A DNA stretch of 64,000 nucleotides from Fervidobacterium thailandense (GTDB taxonomy: Bacteria; Thermotogota; Thermotogae; Thermotogales; Fervidobacteriaceae). A program made the position numbers and the translations under genes. Positions 36,240 to 45,186 of the stretch are shown here, piece by piece. Position 1 is the first letter of the stretch. Each line of letters opens with the position of its first letter. The notes under the pieces are model-generated. The model was given only the letters and a program-made list of their open reading frames with translations. It did not search any database and was not told the DNA's origin. The DNA lies in NCBI RefSeq assembly GCF_001719065.1, contig NZ_LWAF01000001.1, positions 62,001-126,000 of the forward strand, read 5' to 3'.

Positions 36240-36956
36240 CTACTCACCGACGTTATCTTCTATCGAGACTATCTTCCCACTGTTCATGCGAACAATACGG
36301 TTTGCAATACGTGCCACGTTTAGATCGTGTGTCACGATTACGAAGGTGGTTCCATACTCGCGGTTGAGTTCCACTATCAATTGTTTGATCTGTTCTCCGT
36401 TCTTTTCGTCGAGAGCTCCCGTTGGCTCATCCGCCCAGATGATCTTCGGGTTCGTAGCCAACGCCCTTGCAATGGATACCCTTTGCTGTTCGCCGCCGGA
36501 AAGCTGCGATGGGTAAGCGTCTTTACGGTGTGCAACGTTCATCCTTTCCAGTAGCTCTACGGCCCTTCTTCGTGCCGTGGCAAAGTCTACGCCGTTCAAT
36601 AAGAGCGGCAATTCGACGTTTTCAACGGCGGTCAAAACAGGAACGAGGTTGAAGAACTGGAATATAAACCCCATGTTCTTTCCACGAAACCTCGTACGCT
36701 CCTCTTCGGACATACTCGTAATATCCTTGTCTTCTATGAGTACTCGACCTGTAGTGGGTAAGTCGAGCCCGGCGAGAATGTTCAACAATGTGGTCTTGCC
36801 GGAACCGGATGGCCCGAGGATCGCGACTATTTCCCCAGATCGCACCTCCAGATTGACACCGTCAAGCGCTACAACTTTTGAATCTCCTGTACCGTAAACT
36901 TTTGAAATATTTTCCGCGATTACAATCTTCTTAACGAGATCAGCCAGAAAGCTCAC
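36240..36956 (-). CDS. ABC transporter ATP-binding protein (LolD/MacB type), orphan
   Basis: A 238-residue ATPase with Walker [16 protein letters not shown]-loop [17 protein letters not shown], signature [16 protein letters not shown], Walker [14 protein letters not shown] and H-loop VTHD. The pattern is that of the MacB/LolD/FtsE group, which serves lipoprotein release, peptide export or division. The start (GTG 36956) overlaps coaD by 17 bases. No FtsX-type or MacB-type permease is adjacent, so its partner is encoded elsewhere. Confidence 0.9.
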   Translation of the reverse strand: MSFLADLVKKIVIAENISKVYGTGDSKVVALDGVNLEVRSGEIVAILGPSGSGKTTLLNILAGLDLPTTGRVLIEDKDITSMSEEERTRFRGKNMGFIFQFFNLVPVLTAVENVELPLLLNGVDFATARRRAVELLERMNVAHRKDAYPSQLSGGEQQRVSIARALATNPKIIWADEPTGALDEKNGEQIKQLIVELNREYGTTFVIVTHDLNVARIANRIVRMNSGKIVSIEDNVGE

Positions 36957-37434
36957 CTCTTCTCAATTTTTCCATCAATCTCCGCTCTACTATTTCAGGT
37001 ACCCACTGTGAGACTTTTCCACCGAACGAAGCGACTTCCTTTACAAGGCTGGAGGACAGGAACGAGTAGCTTTTGTCGGTCATTAAAAAGACAGTTTCCA
37101 CCCCGTTGCAGATCTCCTTGTTTGCGAGTGCCATTTGGAGTTCGTACTCAAAATCGGTGACAGCCCTCAACCCACGAATAACTACGTTCACGTTCTTGAG
37201 CGCAGTGTACTCCACAAGCAATCCCGAAAAACTCTCAACGTGTACGTTTGGTAAATCCTTCAGACACTCGCGCACCATTTCTACGCGCTCGTCGACTGAA
37301 AAAGTATACTTTTTGCGTTTGTTTTCCATGACCACGACGTACAACTCATCGAAGAGTGCTGCCGCCCTTCGCGCAATGTCGATGTGTCCATACGTGATTG
37401 GATCGAAAGAACCTGGATACACGGCCCTAATCAT
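36940..37434 (-). CDS. coaD: Phosphopantetheine adenylyltransferase
   Basis: CoaD makes dephospho-CoA from 4'-phosphopantetheine and ATP. The 164-residue protein starts [20 protein letters not shown], including the nucleotidyltransferase motif TYGH, with [16 protein letters not shown] and the C-terminal [16 protein letters not shown] 37434 is chosen because GGAAAGGAG lies at the right distance; a further upstream start would add six residues. Confidence 0.95.
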   Translation of the reverse strand: MIRAVYPGSFDPITYGHIDIARRAAALFDELYVVVMENKRKKYTFSVDERVEMVRECLKDLPNVHVESFSGLLVEYTALKNVNVVIRGLRAVTDFEYELQMALANKEICNGVETVFLMTDKSYSFLSSSLVKEVASFGGKVSQWVPEIVERRLMEKLRRGELSG

Positions 37435-37476
37435 ATCCCGACTCCTTTCCAATGCGTTCGCCCGAAAGTATACATC

Positions 37477-38814
37477 TTATTCCTGATGGAATACATCTGG
37501 TTCGAAGAAATTCGTGAACGACGGGTTGAACATGAGAGTTACGGTACCTATCGGACCATTTCGTTGTTTGCCGATTATTATCTCCGTCTCGTGGGGAAGG
37601 TCGACACGTTGCTTTTTGTAGTACTCCTCACGGTAGAGGAATATCACCACATCCGCATCTTGCTCGATCGCACCCGATTCGCGAAGGTCACTCAACCTCG
37701 GACGCTTATCTTCCCGTTGCTCAACGGCCCTCGAAAGTTGCGAAAGAGCCACTATCGCGATATCCAACTCACGCGCAAGGAGCTTGAGCGATCTTGAGAT
37801 CTCCGATATTTCCTGCTGACGGCTATCCCTTCTATCACCGAGGTTCATCAGTTGAAGATAGTCGATGAATATAGCATCCACGTTGTACTCTTTTTTCATT
37901 CGCCGTGCCTTAGCACGTAACACACGTGGTTCAAGGTTTGATTCGTCATCTATAATGATGTTGGCTTTCATCAACTTGGAAGCGCCGGCAACGAGTCTTT
38001 TCCACTCCTCGTCACTCAGCCACCCGCGCCTGACCTTTTGCAAATCCACAAGTGATTCCATGCAGAGGAGACGCTGGATGAGTTGTTCCTTACTCATTTC
38101 CAAGCTAAAAATACCAACGGATGCCTCACCAACTGTGGCCATATTTCTTGCAAGGTTTAGGGCGAAAGCTGTTTTTCCGACACTTGGCCTCGCAGCTATG
38201 ATGATCAGATCAGATTTATGGAAACCCGAGGTCATCTCATCCAACTTCTTAAACCCGGTGGGGATACCAGTAACAAGTCCCGCTATACCTTTGAGGTGCT
38301 TTTCGCGTAGCTGTTCTAAATGTTCGAAAACCTCCGTCAACGCGCTTCTAATGTCAACGTACGTCTTCGTTGCCCTCGATTCGGCGATCCTAAAGACTAT
38401 GCGCTCAGCTTCGTCAAGAATCTCTTCAACGTCCGAATCGCTGTAAGCACGCTCAACGATTTGGCTTCCGGCGGCTATGAGCTCACGCAATATCGCCTTG
38501 TCGCGAACTATCTGGGCGTAAACATCCGCGTGTGCGGCAGTTGGAACTGTATCAGCCAACTGGGCGACGTAAAGTTCTCCACCGACTTTATCGAGTAAAC
38601 CCTCGTCCCGGAGCCTGTCGCAAACTGAGATGATGTCGATGGGTTGTCCCTCTTCGTGAAGCTCTTCCATCACACGGAAAATATACTTGTTCCTCGGATC
38701 GTAAAAATCCGAGGAGTTAACTATTGAAACAATCTGATCCATTTTTTCTGGCTCGATCAAAATACTCCCTATCAACGCCTGTTCGGCTTCAATGTTGGAA
38801 GGAACGTTTTTCAA
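37477..38814 (-). CDS. dnaB: Replicative DNA helicase DnaB
   Basis: A 445-residue hexameric helicase. N-terminal DnaB domain begins NVPSNIEAEQALIGSILIEP; the RecA-like motor has Walker A ARPSVGKTAFALNLARN, DYLQLM and the arginine-finger segment DLRESGAIEQDADVVIFLYR. No intein is present. It lies between lnt and coaD. Start ATG 38814 is behind TGAGGTGATGG. Confidence 0.97.
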   Translation of the reverse strand: MKNVPSNIEAEQALIGSILIEPEKMDQIVSIVNSSDFYDPRNKYIFRVMEELHEEGQPIDIISVCDRLRDEGLLDKVGGELYVAQLADTVPTAAHADVYAQIVRDKAILRELIAAGSQIVERAYSDSDVEEILDEAERIVFRIAESRATKTYVDIRSALTEVFEHLEQLREKHLKGIAGLVTGIPTGFKKLDEMTSGFHKSDLIIIAARPSVGKTAFALNLARNMATVGEASVGIFSLEMSKEQLIQRLLCMESLVDLQKVRRGWLSDEEWKRLVAGASKLMKANIIIDDESNLEPRVLRAKARRMKKEYNVDAIFIDYLQLMNLGDRRDSRQQEISEISRSLKLLARELDIAIVALSQLSRAVEQREDKRPRLSDLRESGAIEQDADVVIFLYREEYYKKQRVDLPHETEIIIGKQRNGPIGTVTLMFNPSFTNFFEPDVFHQE

Positions 38815-38835
38815 ATTCCATCACCTCAGAAAATT

Positions 38836-40308
38836 TCAGACGAACATCCCGCGTTTCCTCTTTGCCGTAAGTGCGCACAAGACAACTATCGATAGCGAGA
38901 CAATGACCATGTAGTCGCCGAACCTGGTGTAGAACGTTACTTCCTTGTTCGGTGTGACGTAGAGAATTCTCCAGGTTGTTCCGTAAGGCAAGACGGTGAA
39001 CTTCCCGTACCGATCCACAAGCCCACTGAGGCCGGTGTTGGAAACCTGCACAAAATCTCGCCTTGTTTCCACTGCGCGGAAAACAATCTGTGAAAAATGC
39101 TGTTTCAGCGCGATCTTCGAACGATACCAGCCATCGTTTGTCGAGACCACAATGAAATCGGCCTTCTCAGACATGTGTCTGGAAAGGTGTGGAAAGTACG
39201 ATTCAAAGCATATTTGAAGACCAACGTTTCCGTATCCATCGACCGCGAACGTCTTTAAAGTACCTGGTGTGAAGTAAGAGACACCTCGAAGAAAACTTAA
39301 GAACCCGAATATCCTCGGATACGGAAGCGTTTCAACGAACGGGAATAATAGAATCTTGTCGTACCTTCCAACGTACGTGCCGTGGTTGTAAACGTGCAGA
39401 CTGTTGTAGAATTTGTTTTCCTCAAACGTTGGATAACCAATCACGAGCACGCTCTTTTTGAACTTCTCGATCAACTTTTTTTCAAGCTCCGTGTTTCGGA
39501 TGTCCATATCCGGAAATGTCGCTTCGGGAAAGATGGTAAGATAGCCTTCAAACTCGGTGAAATTACCGAGTAAATAATCCATTAACTTGGCTTTATCTGG
39601 TGAATACTTGACGCTCTGGGGAACATCGGTTTGCGCAACGACAATTGGTTTTTCTCCCACGTGATGCGGCAATACGCGCTCGATCAGGTTGTTCAAAAGC
39701 AGGATGCAACATAACATCGCAATTATCACAAAAGATTTATTGGGCCCTTGTTTGAGAATCCTGTAAAATTCGTAGTTGATCACCACTATTAAGAAGATCA
39801 ACCCGAGCGTACCGGTGAGAGGTAATATTTGGATGAGTCCAGTGTACGTGTAAAGTCCCTCGGAGATCCGTCCACCGGTAAATCCCAGGTCACCAACGCT
39901 CCTAAGGAACTCCGAAACGGTGTACAAACTCGCCACAAAAAGTGGCTGTAAGAACCTAAAGCGGATTTTTTCATGCCATAAGCTGTACAAAAAACCGAAG
40001 ATGAGAAACGGTAAAGCCTCGAGGATGCAAAAGAGAAGGTAGACGAAGAATCCAGCACTCGGGGAAAAATTTCCGAACAAACTTGGCATTCCCTTTGTTA
40101 GTACATCGATGAGAAAATGGAAGTTCAAAAAGGTAAAAGTGAAGAAAAACAAAAAAGACAGTATCGCCGAAGAAAACGGTCCTCCTCGTTCAAGTGCGAA
40201 AAAAAGGCCTATTAGCGATACGAAGGCGAGTATTCCATCCAAGTAGCCTGGCATCGAAAGAGTCAAAAGGGCCGCCGATAGAAAAACGTTCAACAAGTTT
40301 TCGACCAT
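38836..40308 (-). CDS. lnt: Apolipoprotein N-acyltransferase
   Basis: A 490-residue membrane enzyme that N-acylates the lipoprotein Cys, so the organism matures lipoproteins fully. Six or so N-terminal membrane segments are followed by a nitrilase-like domain whose catalytic triad is visible: Glu in FPEATFPD, Lys in RYDKILLFPFVE, Cys in LQICFESYFP; a last hydrophobic helix (MVIVSLSIVVLCAL) closes the protein. The seven-module lipoprotein at 28186 is a potential substrate. Confidence 0.92.
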   Translation of the reverse strand: MVENLLNVFLSAALLTLSMPGYLDGILAFVSLIGLFFALERGGPFSSAILSFLFFFTFTFLNFHFLIDVLTKGMPSLFGNFSPSAGFFVYLLFCILEALPFLIFGFLYSLWHEKIRFRFLQPLFVASLYTVSEFLRSVGDLGFTGGRISEGLYTYTGLIQILPLTGTLGLIFLIVVINYEFYRILKQGPNKSFVIIAMLCCILLLNNLIERVLPHHVGEKPIVVAQTDVPQSVKYSPDKAKLMDYLLGNFTEFEGYLTIFPEATFPDMDIRNTELEKKLIEKFKKSVLVIGYPTFEENKFYNSLHVYNHGTYVGRYDKILLFPFVETLPYPRIFGFLSFLRGVSYFTPGTLKTFAVDGYGNVGLQICFESYFPHLSRHMSEKADFIVVSTNDGWYRSKIALKQHFSQIVFRAVETRRDFVQVSNTGLSGLVDRYGKFTVLPYGTTWRILYVTPNKEVTFYTRFGDYMVIVSLSIVVLCALTAKRKRGMFV

Positions 40309-40359
40309 CCTATCCCTCCGAATAACGTTCTGCTCATCCCTTGATCGCCAAAAGGTACT

Positions 40360-41523
40360 TTACAAATAGTATTCTATCGCCTTTTCAAGGTGATACGCAA
40401 CGTATTCTTGCTCCTCGACGGTGATGTCGGTGTAAAAAGGTAGCGCTACCGTTCGCTGGGCGATTTCTTCGGTAACCGGCAGCGTTCCCTCACTCCATCC
40501 AAGCTCCCTGTACGGGCGCTGAAGATGAACAGGTTCAAAGTAGTTTCTGGCCTCGATACCTTGCTCATTTAAATAGTTTATAATCTTGTTTCGTTGCTCT
40601 CGAGTCGTACCTTTCGGTAACTTTACAACGTACACGAACCAACTCATTTTCGTTACATAGTCCTTTACAACCGGTAGTTCGACGTACCTCAAACAGGATG
40701 TGTACCTTTGTGCAGCTTGATTCCTTTTTTCGATGATATCATCGATCCTTTTTATTTGTGACCATCCCAGCCCAGCCGATAGCTCGTCCATCCGATAGTT
40801 GTATCCAACGAACTCGTGCTCGAGCCAACCCGCACCTTCAGACCTGCCCTGATTTCTCAGCGCTTTGGCCAGTTTTGCGATCTTTTCATCGTCGGTAACC
40901 AGAACGCCCCCTTCACCGGTCGTTATCTGTTTGTTGGGATAGAACGCGAATGCACCTGCTATTCCGAACGTTCCCACCTTTCTTCCCTTGTATTCGCTCC
41001 CCAACGCTTCGCACGAGTCCTCGACGATTGTAAAGTTGTACTTATACTTCAAATTGTAAATTGCATCCCAGTCAATTGGATGGCCGAAGATATCGACTGC
41101 CATCAAGAAAACCCTTTTACCGTCCTTGGCCAATTTTTCGAGCAAAACTTCAAGATGTGTTGGATCAAGGTTCATCGTAACTGGCTCAATGTCAACAAAA
41201 ACTACGTCGCCTTTCTCGAAAAGTGCGACATTCGCCGACGCAACAAAGGTGAAAGACGGTACGATTAAGACATCCTCGCTTGAAAAATCCAGGGCTTTCA
41301 AAATTAGATGCAACGCGGCCGTACCACTTGAGACGGCAACAGCATATCTGGCCCCGACGTATTCCGCCACGTGTTCCTCGAACAACTTTAAGTAAGGTCC
41401 AAGACTGAGCCTACCCGATTTGAGTATCTTCACGACGACTTCCACATCTTCATCCGTCACCTGTGGCCTTGATAGGGGAACCTTCAAACGCTCCATCGCT
41501 TTGATCATCTCCTGTTCTTTCAT
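40360..41523 (-). CDS. DegT/DnrJ/EryC1/StrS sugar aminotransferase
   Basis: A 387-residue PLP enzyme that transfers an amino group from Glu or Gln to a keto-sugar nucleotide. PLP lysine is in FYPNKQITTGEGG; VEDSCEALGSEYKGRKVGT and GYNYRMDELSAGLGWSQ are family marks. With the 4,6-dehydratase (19623) and the UDP-sugar dehydrogenase (30441) it could build an aminated surface sugar, although the three genes are far apart. Its stop region (40360) is 51 bases from lnt; its start overlaps the TPR-gene stop by four bases. Confidence 0.92.
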   Translation of the reverse strand: MKEQEMIKAMERLKVPLSRPQVTDEDVEVVVKILKSGRLSLGPYLKLFEEHVAEYVGARYAVAVSSGTAALHLILKALDFSSEDVLIVPSFTFVASANVALFEKGDVVFVDIEPVTMNLDPTHLEVLLEKLAKDGKRVFLMAVDIFGHPIDWDAIYNLKYKYNFTIVEDSCEALGSEYKGRKVGTFGIAGAFAFYPNKQITTGEGGVLVTDDEKIAKLAKALRNQGRSEGAGWLEHEFVGYNYRMDELSAGLGWSQIKRIDDIIEKRNQAAQRYTSCLRYVELPVVKDYVTKMSWFVYVVKLPKGTTREQRNKIINYLNEQGIEARNYFEPVHLQRPYRELGWSEGTLPVTEEIAQRTVALPFYTDITVEEQEYVAYHLEKAIEYYL

Positions 41524-42485
41524 TCCATCTTGATCCTCTGCAAAAAGTTATACTCGCTCAAAGCCTCCTCGTACATTCCAGCACTTTCGTAGAGTTGAGC
41601 GAGTTTGAGCCTTTTTTCCTCGTTTAGGGGATCCTTCTCCACGATACGTTTGTAGACCAGCGCTGCACGTTTTTTCATACCAAGGGCCATGTAAAACCAG
41701 AACCTGAACGTAGGAATAGTGAGTAAGATTGCTAACACGATCGGAGGAAGAGCGAACGGTAAAAACCTTGAGAATCTTTCGAACGTACTTAAGATTGGGA
41801 GAATGATCGTCGTGAGGCTGAGTTTTCGTTCACTTTCTATCAGTGATTCGAACTGTGGGTAAAGTAACTGACCGTTACTTACCTGCTTGATTTCCACGTA
41901 CATATTCATATATCGTCCTTTTTCAGCACCCTTTGCGGATGTGTAATCGTTGTAGAGCATGGCAAGGAGCTTTCCAAAGAGTTTCTCAAGGTTACGATCA
42001 CCTTTTTTCAGCTCCGAAAGTAGGTAACGACGCACTTTGTCGTTTTTGATAAAACTTTCGTAAACCAATTCGAGAGTCTCTTCATCGACTGTGGGAACGA
42101 CCTTTAAAAGCGCTACACTCTGTGGCTCCTCCGCTAAATTCTCCTTCAGATGGGCTGTCAACTTTTCTTCGCCGAATATTTCCAAGATGTACATCTTCAT
42201 CTCGGGCTTTACAACGTTGGAAGCCAGAAAACTAACCAATCCGTCGACGTCTTCCTCAACCGCAAAACGAAAGTTTTTCAGCTTTCTCTTTGCATGGAGA
42301 AACCTCCCGAGCTCTTCCAAGCTCTCCGGGGAATCGGACGATGAGAGCAAAACCAAGTAAAGATCCCAAGCCACCTCGGGATCTTCCTTCGATTTCTCCA
42401 AAATTTCCTCAACTGTCAATGCTCCGACAATAGTTGCGAGCATCAAAAACACGAAAATCAAGACGCATTTAACCCTTCCGCCCAT
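41520..42485 (-). CDS. Exported or membrane-anchored TPR-like protein of unknown function
   Basis: A 321-residue protein. It begins with a signal peptide or anchor (VLIFVFLMLATIVGAL), continues as a mostly helical extracytoplasmic region of about 200 residues, crosses the membrane near residues 238-268 (FALPPIVLAILLTIPTFRFWFYMAL), and ends with a cytoplasmic TPR-type helix pair (ALVYKRIVEKDPLNEEKRLKLAQLYESAGMYEEALSEYNFL). The role is not known; the TPR would bind a partner protein. The start overlaps the cation transporter gene by 17 bases. Confidence 0.7.
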   Translation of the reverse strand: MGGRVKCVLIFVFLMLATIVGALTVEEILEKSKEDPEVAWDLYLVLLSSSDSPESLEELGRFLHAKRKLKNFRFAVEEDVDGLVSFLASNVVKPEMKMYILEIFGEEKLTAHLKENLAEEPQSVALLKVVPTVDEETLELVYESFIKNDKVRRYLLSELKKGDRNLEKLFGKLLAMLYNDYTSAKGAEKGRYMNMYVEIKQVSNGQLLYPQFESLIESERKLSLTTIILPILSTFERFSRFLPFALPPIVLAILLTIPTFRFWFYMALGMKKRAALVYKRIVEKDPLNEEKRLKLAQLYESAGMYEEALSEYNFLQRIKME

Positions 42486-43422
42486 TCACATCGTCCTTCG
42501 TACTCAGCCCGTACGGTTCTATTTCCTCGTTCCCCTCGGGCTCGACGTGTATCACAATGTCGTAGATATCCTTCGAAGCGGAGAGCACCTTCTTGATGCA
42601 CTTGGTGATCTCGTGCGCGTCCTTGACAGTCATGTCTTCGCGAACTTCTATGTCAAGATCAATGTCAAACTTATTTCCAATTTTCCTTACCCTAACTTTG
42701 TGAGGATTCGATGCTCCGCACTTCTTGCACGCTTCAAAAACTTTTTCGTAAATCCACATCTCCTCCTCCCTCAAGCCGTCCATCAAATCGTGAAGGTTCT
42801 CTTCGAAAACCTCCCACGCCACTTTTATTATCATTAGCGACATTAATAGGCCGACGAGCGGATCCATCCATCCCAGACCGAGCTTGTTCATCGCCACACC
42901 GAAGAAAACCAATCCCGACATGAAGATGTCGTTTCGCATGTTCTTGGCTTCTGCAACCATCGATTGACTCTTGCACTTTCTACCTACTGAATACTCAAGT
43001 GTGAACAAAAAGGTCTTCCCAACAACAGAAAGCGCCGCAGCCAGCAACGGTAAAGCACCCTCAAGCGCAACGTAATCACCGGTTATGAGGCGTTTCAAGC
43101 TCTCGAACATCAGCGAAACGCCCGCGTAGAAAATCACAAAGGATATTATCTTTGCACCGATATTCTCCGCCTTGTGGTGACCGTACGGATGTCCTTTATC
43201 CGGAGGCCGTCTTGAAATGAGCGTTGCGATCAGCACTGTTGATGAGGTTAGGATATCCGTTGATGTATCTATACCGTCTGCAAGAACGGCCATACTACGA
43301 AAGATCAGTCCAACGCTTACCTTGAGTATTGCTAAAACTACGTTGGTAACAACAGCCGTGATTGCCACCCTGTTGAGTAGACGTTCCGAACCGGTAGTTT
43401 CCGCACTCTGGATTATGCTCAT
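42469..43422 (-). CDS. Cation diffusion facilitator transporter
   Basis: A 317-residue CDF efflux protein for divalent metals such as Zn, Mn or Fe. Transmembrane metal site: LADGIDTSTDILTSS in helix 2, followed by GHPYGHHKAENIGAKI, and the helix-5 counterpart AEAKNMRNDIFMSG. The C-terminal ~90 residues form the cytoplasmic ferredoxin-like dimer domain (IDLDIEVREDMTVKDAHEITKCI, IVIHVEPEG). First gene of the nine-gene minus run; a promoter overlapping the rplT terminator lies upstream. Confidence 0.93.
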   Translation of the reverse strand: MSIIQSAETTGSERLLNRVAITAVVTNVVLAILKVSVGLIFRSMAVLADGIDTSTDILTSSTVLIATLISRRPPDKGHPYGHHKAENIGAKIISFVIFYAGVSLMFESLKRLITGDYVALEGALPLLAAALSVVGKTFLFTLEYSVGRKCKSQSMVAEAKNMRNDIFMSGLVFFGVAMNKLGLGWMDPLVGLLMSLMIIKVAWEVFEENLHDLMDGLREEEMWIYEKVFEACKKCGASNPHKVRVRKIGNKFDIDLDIEVREDMTVKDAHEITKCIKKVLSASKDIYDIVIHVEPEGNEEIEPYGLSTKDDVNGRKG

Positions 43423-43444
43423 GACTCAGCTCCTCCAGACCATA

Positions 43445-43471
43445 CAAAAATTAATGGGGCACCAGCCCCAT
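43445..43471 (-). terminator. Terminator of infC-rpmI-rplT
   Basis: Minus strand: ATGGGGC-TGGT-GCCCCAT followed by TAATTTTTG. It sits 23 bases after the rplT stop and overlaps the likely start of the cation transporter transcript. Confidence 0.85.
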
Positions 43472-43475
43472 CTCT

Positions 43476-43504
43476 ATGATACCACAATCTTGATTACTTT
43501 CCAA
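43476..43504 (-). promoter_or_regulatory. Probable promoter of the cation transporter run, overlapping the rplT end
   Basis: Minus strand: TTGGAA (43499-43504, straddling the rplT stop), exactly 17-base spacer, TATCAT (43476-43481) with TG before it. The expected start would fall within the rplT terminator hairpin. Confidence 0.6.
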
Positions 43505-43850
43505 GAGCACTCTTTGCGATGTTTACGTACTCTCTGAAGCTCTCCGGATCGTTTACCGAAAGTTCCGCAAGCATTTTCCTGTTAATCTGAACGTTTGCAA
43601 GTTTGAGCCCATGGATCAGCTCGTTGTACTTAAGTCCTTCCTTGCGTGCCGCGATATTGATACGAGTGATCCAAAGCCTTCTGAAGTTTCCTTTCTTGTT
43701 CTTCCTACCGTCAAACGCAAACTTCAGCGCCCTGTAGTAGGATTGCTTAGCCAATGTGTATCGTCTGCTCAGTGCACCCCTGAAACCCTTTACAAACTTA
43801 AGAAACTTTTTCTTTTTCTTCCTTGCGTTCAATGCATTCTTAACGCGCAT
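43494..43850 (-). CDS. rplT: 50S ribosomal protein L20
   Basis: A 118-residue L20: RVKNALNARKKKKKFLKFVKG, GALSRRYTLAKQSYYRALKFAFDGR and RLWITRINIAARKEGLKYNELI. In other bacteria L20 represses its own operon by binding the mRNA; see the infC leader. Confidence 0.97.
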   Translation of the reverse strand: MRVKNALNARKKKKKFLKFVKGFRGALSRRYTLAKQSYYRALKFAFDGRKNKKGNFRRLWITRINIAARKEGLKYNELIHGLKLANVQINRKMLAELSVNDPESFREYVNIAKSALGK

Positions 43851-43895
43851 AATTTCATCCTCCTCTCAAACTTGGTTTCGTACCTGCTTCGATTC

Positions 43896-44096
43896 TTACT
43901 TACCAAGGAGCCTGAGAATTCTTTTTCTGTCGGGCTTAGCGACAACATCCTCCAACCTCAGTGCCCTCAGTGTGGACCTTCTCTTCTTTCCCGTTTTGTG
44001 CCACGCGTTAGCGTGTCGCCTCATTATCTTACCATTCTTCGTTACCTTAAAACGTTTTGCGGCGGTTTTGCTTACCTTCATCTTCTTCTTTGCCAT
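43896..44096 (-). CDS. rpmI: 50S ribosomal protein L35
   Basis: A 66-residue L35 starting MAKKKMKVSKTAAKRFKVT at ATG 44096 with GGGAGGGACTCAG before it. A longer open frame to 44156 covers the intergenic gap with infC and is not coding. Standard infC-rpmI-rplT order. Confidence 0.96.
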   Translation of the reverse strand: MAKKKMKVSKTAAKRFKVTKNGKIMRRHANAWHKTGKKRRSTLRALRLEDVVAKPDRKRILRLLGK

Positions 44097-44162
44097 ATCT
44101 GAGTCCCTCCCGTTGAAAGTTTTCACTTTCGAGCTTCCCCGAAAGCACCTTAACAAACTTTC

Positions 44163-44678
44163 TTACAAGTTTTTCGGCTTCAAAACCATTATCATATCGC
44201 GACCTTCAACTTTAGCTTCCTTTTCCACCACTCCGAGATCCGAAACGTCGTTCACGATACGGTTGAGGATCTCTTTTCCCTTGTCCATGAACGCCATTTC
44301 ACGTCCCCTGAACATTACCGTCACCTTAACCTTATTTCCATCTTCGAGAAACCTTCTAATGTGCTTGACCTTGGTCTGGTAATCGTGTTCGTTAATCACG
44401 GGTCTGAATTTCATCTCTTTAACTTCGATGACCTTCTGATTCTTTTTTGCCTTCTGCTCGCGTTTGGAGAGTTCGTACTTGTACTTCCCGTAATCGAGCA
44501 CTCTTGCAACTGGTGGCTGAGCGGTTGGTGCAACCAATATCAGGTCGAGCCCCTTCGAGCGTGCAAAGTTGATCGCCTCAGACTTACTCATGATACCGAC
44601 CATCTTACCGTCGGAATCGACCACGCGCAGCTGTTCAAATGGAATCTCCTCGTTCCTGATGATCTTCTCGTTTTTAAT
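44163..44678 (-). CDS. infC: Translation initiation factor IF-3, likely AUU start
   Basis: IF-3 keeps the 30S subunit free and rejects wrong start codons. Core: KNEKIIRNEEIPFEQLRVVDSDG, ARVLDYGKYKYELSKREQKAKKNQ, MKFRPVINEHDYQTKVKHIRRFLEDGNKVKVT. The frame opens at TTG 44685-44687, but that codon touches the AGGAGG site directly. ATT at 44676-44678, nine bases after AGGAGG, gives normal spacing and the usual IF-3 N terminus. AUU is the known autoregulated infC start in E. coli. Length from ATT is 171 residues. Confidence 0.9.
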   Translation of the reverse strand: MKNEKIIRNEEIPFEQLRVVDSDGKMVGIMSKSEAINFARSKGLDLILVAPTAQPPVARVLDYGKYKYELSKREQKAKKNQKVIEVKEMKFRPVINEHDYQTKVKHIRRFLEDGNKVKVTVMFRGREMAFMDKGKEILNRIVNDVSDLGVVEKEAKVEGRDMIMVLKPKNL

Positions 44679-44726
44679 ACTCTCCAACCTCCTATCGGGC
44701 TACCGAATATCTGGTTTAAACTATAA

Positions 44727-44846
44727 ACGGCGGGCAAACGCCCGCCGTCCCGTGAATTACAAGCTTTTTTCCACACCAAAGTCTTTTCTAAACTCTTTTT
44801 TTACCCAGCCAGCCGTTTGCCGCTGGGTGGGAAGCCGGGCGCTTCC
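44727..44846 (-). promoter_or_regulatory. Structured leader upstream of infC (candidate L20/IF-3 autoregulatory leader)
   Basis: Between tRNA-Lys and infC there are 236 bases without a gene. On the minus strand they hold three hairpins: GGAAGC/GCTTCC (44830-44846), ACCCAGC/GCTGGGT (44803-44828, loop containing a second GCTG) and a perfect 9-pair ACGGCGGGC-GTTT-GCCCGCCGT (44727-44748) followed by TTTATAG. A long structured leader before infC-rpmI-rplT is the setting for L20 autoregulation in Bacillus. The last hairpin could also serve as an attenuator. No clear promoter is seen between the tRNA and the leader. Confidence 0.5.
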
Positions 44847-44914
44847 TCTTAGCACACAAATCATCCGAAAGTTTTAAATATCATCTTGTCGACTGACCAC
44901 GGTTCTTGAAAACC

Positions 44915-44990
44915 TGGTGGGCCGCGTGGGACTCGAACCCACGGCCACCTGATTAAGAGTCAGGTGCTCTACCTACTGAGCTAGCGGCCC
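44915..44990 (-). tRNA. tRNA-Lys (CTT)
   Basis: Minus strand: acceptor GGGCCGC with GCGGCCC, anticodon stem CCTGA/TCAGG around loop CTCTTAA, anticodon CTT; T arm GTGGG-TTCGAGT-CCCAC; CCA encoded. Third of three tandem tRNAs. Confidence 0.95.
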
Positions 44991-44995
44991 ATTTA

Positions 44996-45070
44996 TGGTG
45001 CCCCCAGGAGGAATCGAACCTCCATTTGCGGATTAGGAATCCGCCGTTCTATCCTTTGAACTATGGGGGC
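44996..45070 (-). tRNA. tRNA-Arg (CCT)
   Basis: Minus strand: acceptor GCCCCCA / TGGGGGC, anticodon stem GCGGA/TCCGC around TTCCTAA, anticodon CCT; T arm GGAGG-TTCGATT-CCTCC; CCA encoded. Five bases from tRNA-Lys. Confidence 0.94.
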
Positions 45071-45093
45071 GTGTTGAATGGTGAGAAAAAATC

Positions 45094-45168
45094 TGGCAGC
45101 CCCACGGGGAATCGAACCCCGACCTTCGGACTGAGAATCCGATGGACTAGCCGTTATCCTATGGGGCC
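45094..45168 (-). tRNA. tRNA-Glu (CTC)
   Basis: Minus strand: acceptor GGCCCCA / TGGGGCT (G1-U72 wobble), discriminator G, encoded CCA; anticodon stem TCGGA/TCCGA around TTCTCAG, anticodon CTC; T arm CGGGG-TTCGATT-CCCCG. First of the three tRNAs. Confidence 0.93.
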
Positions 45169-45186
45169 GCACTCTTTCACAGATGA

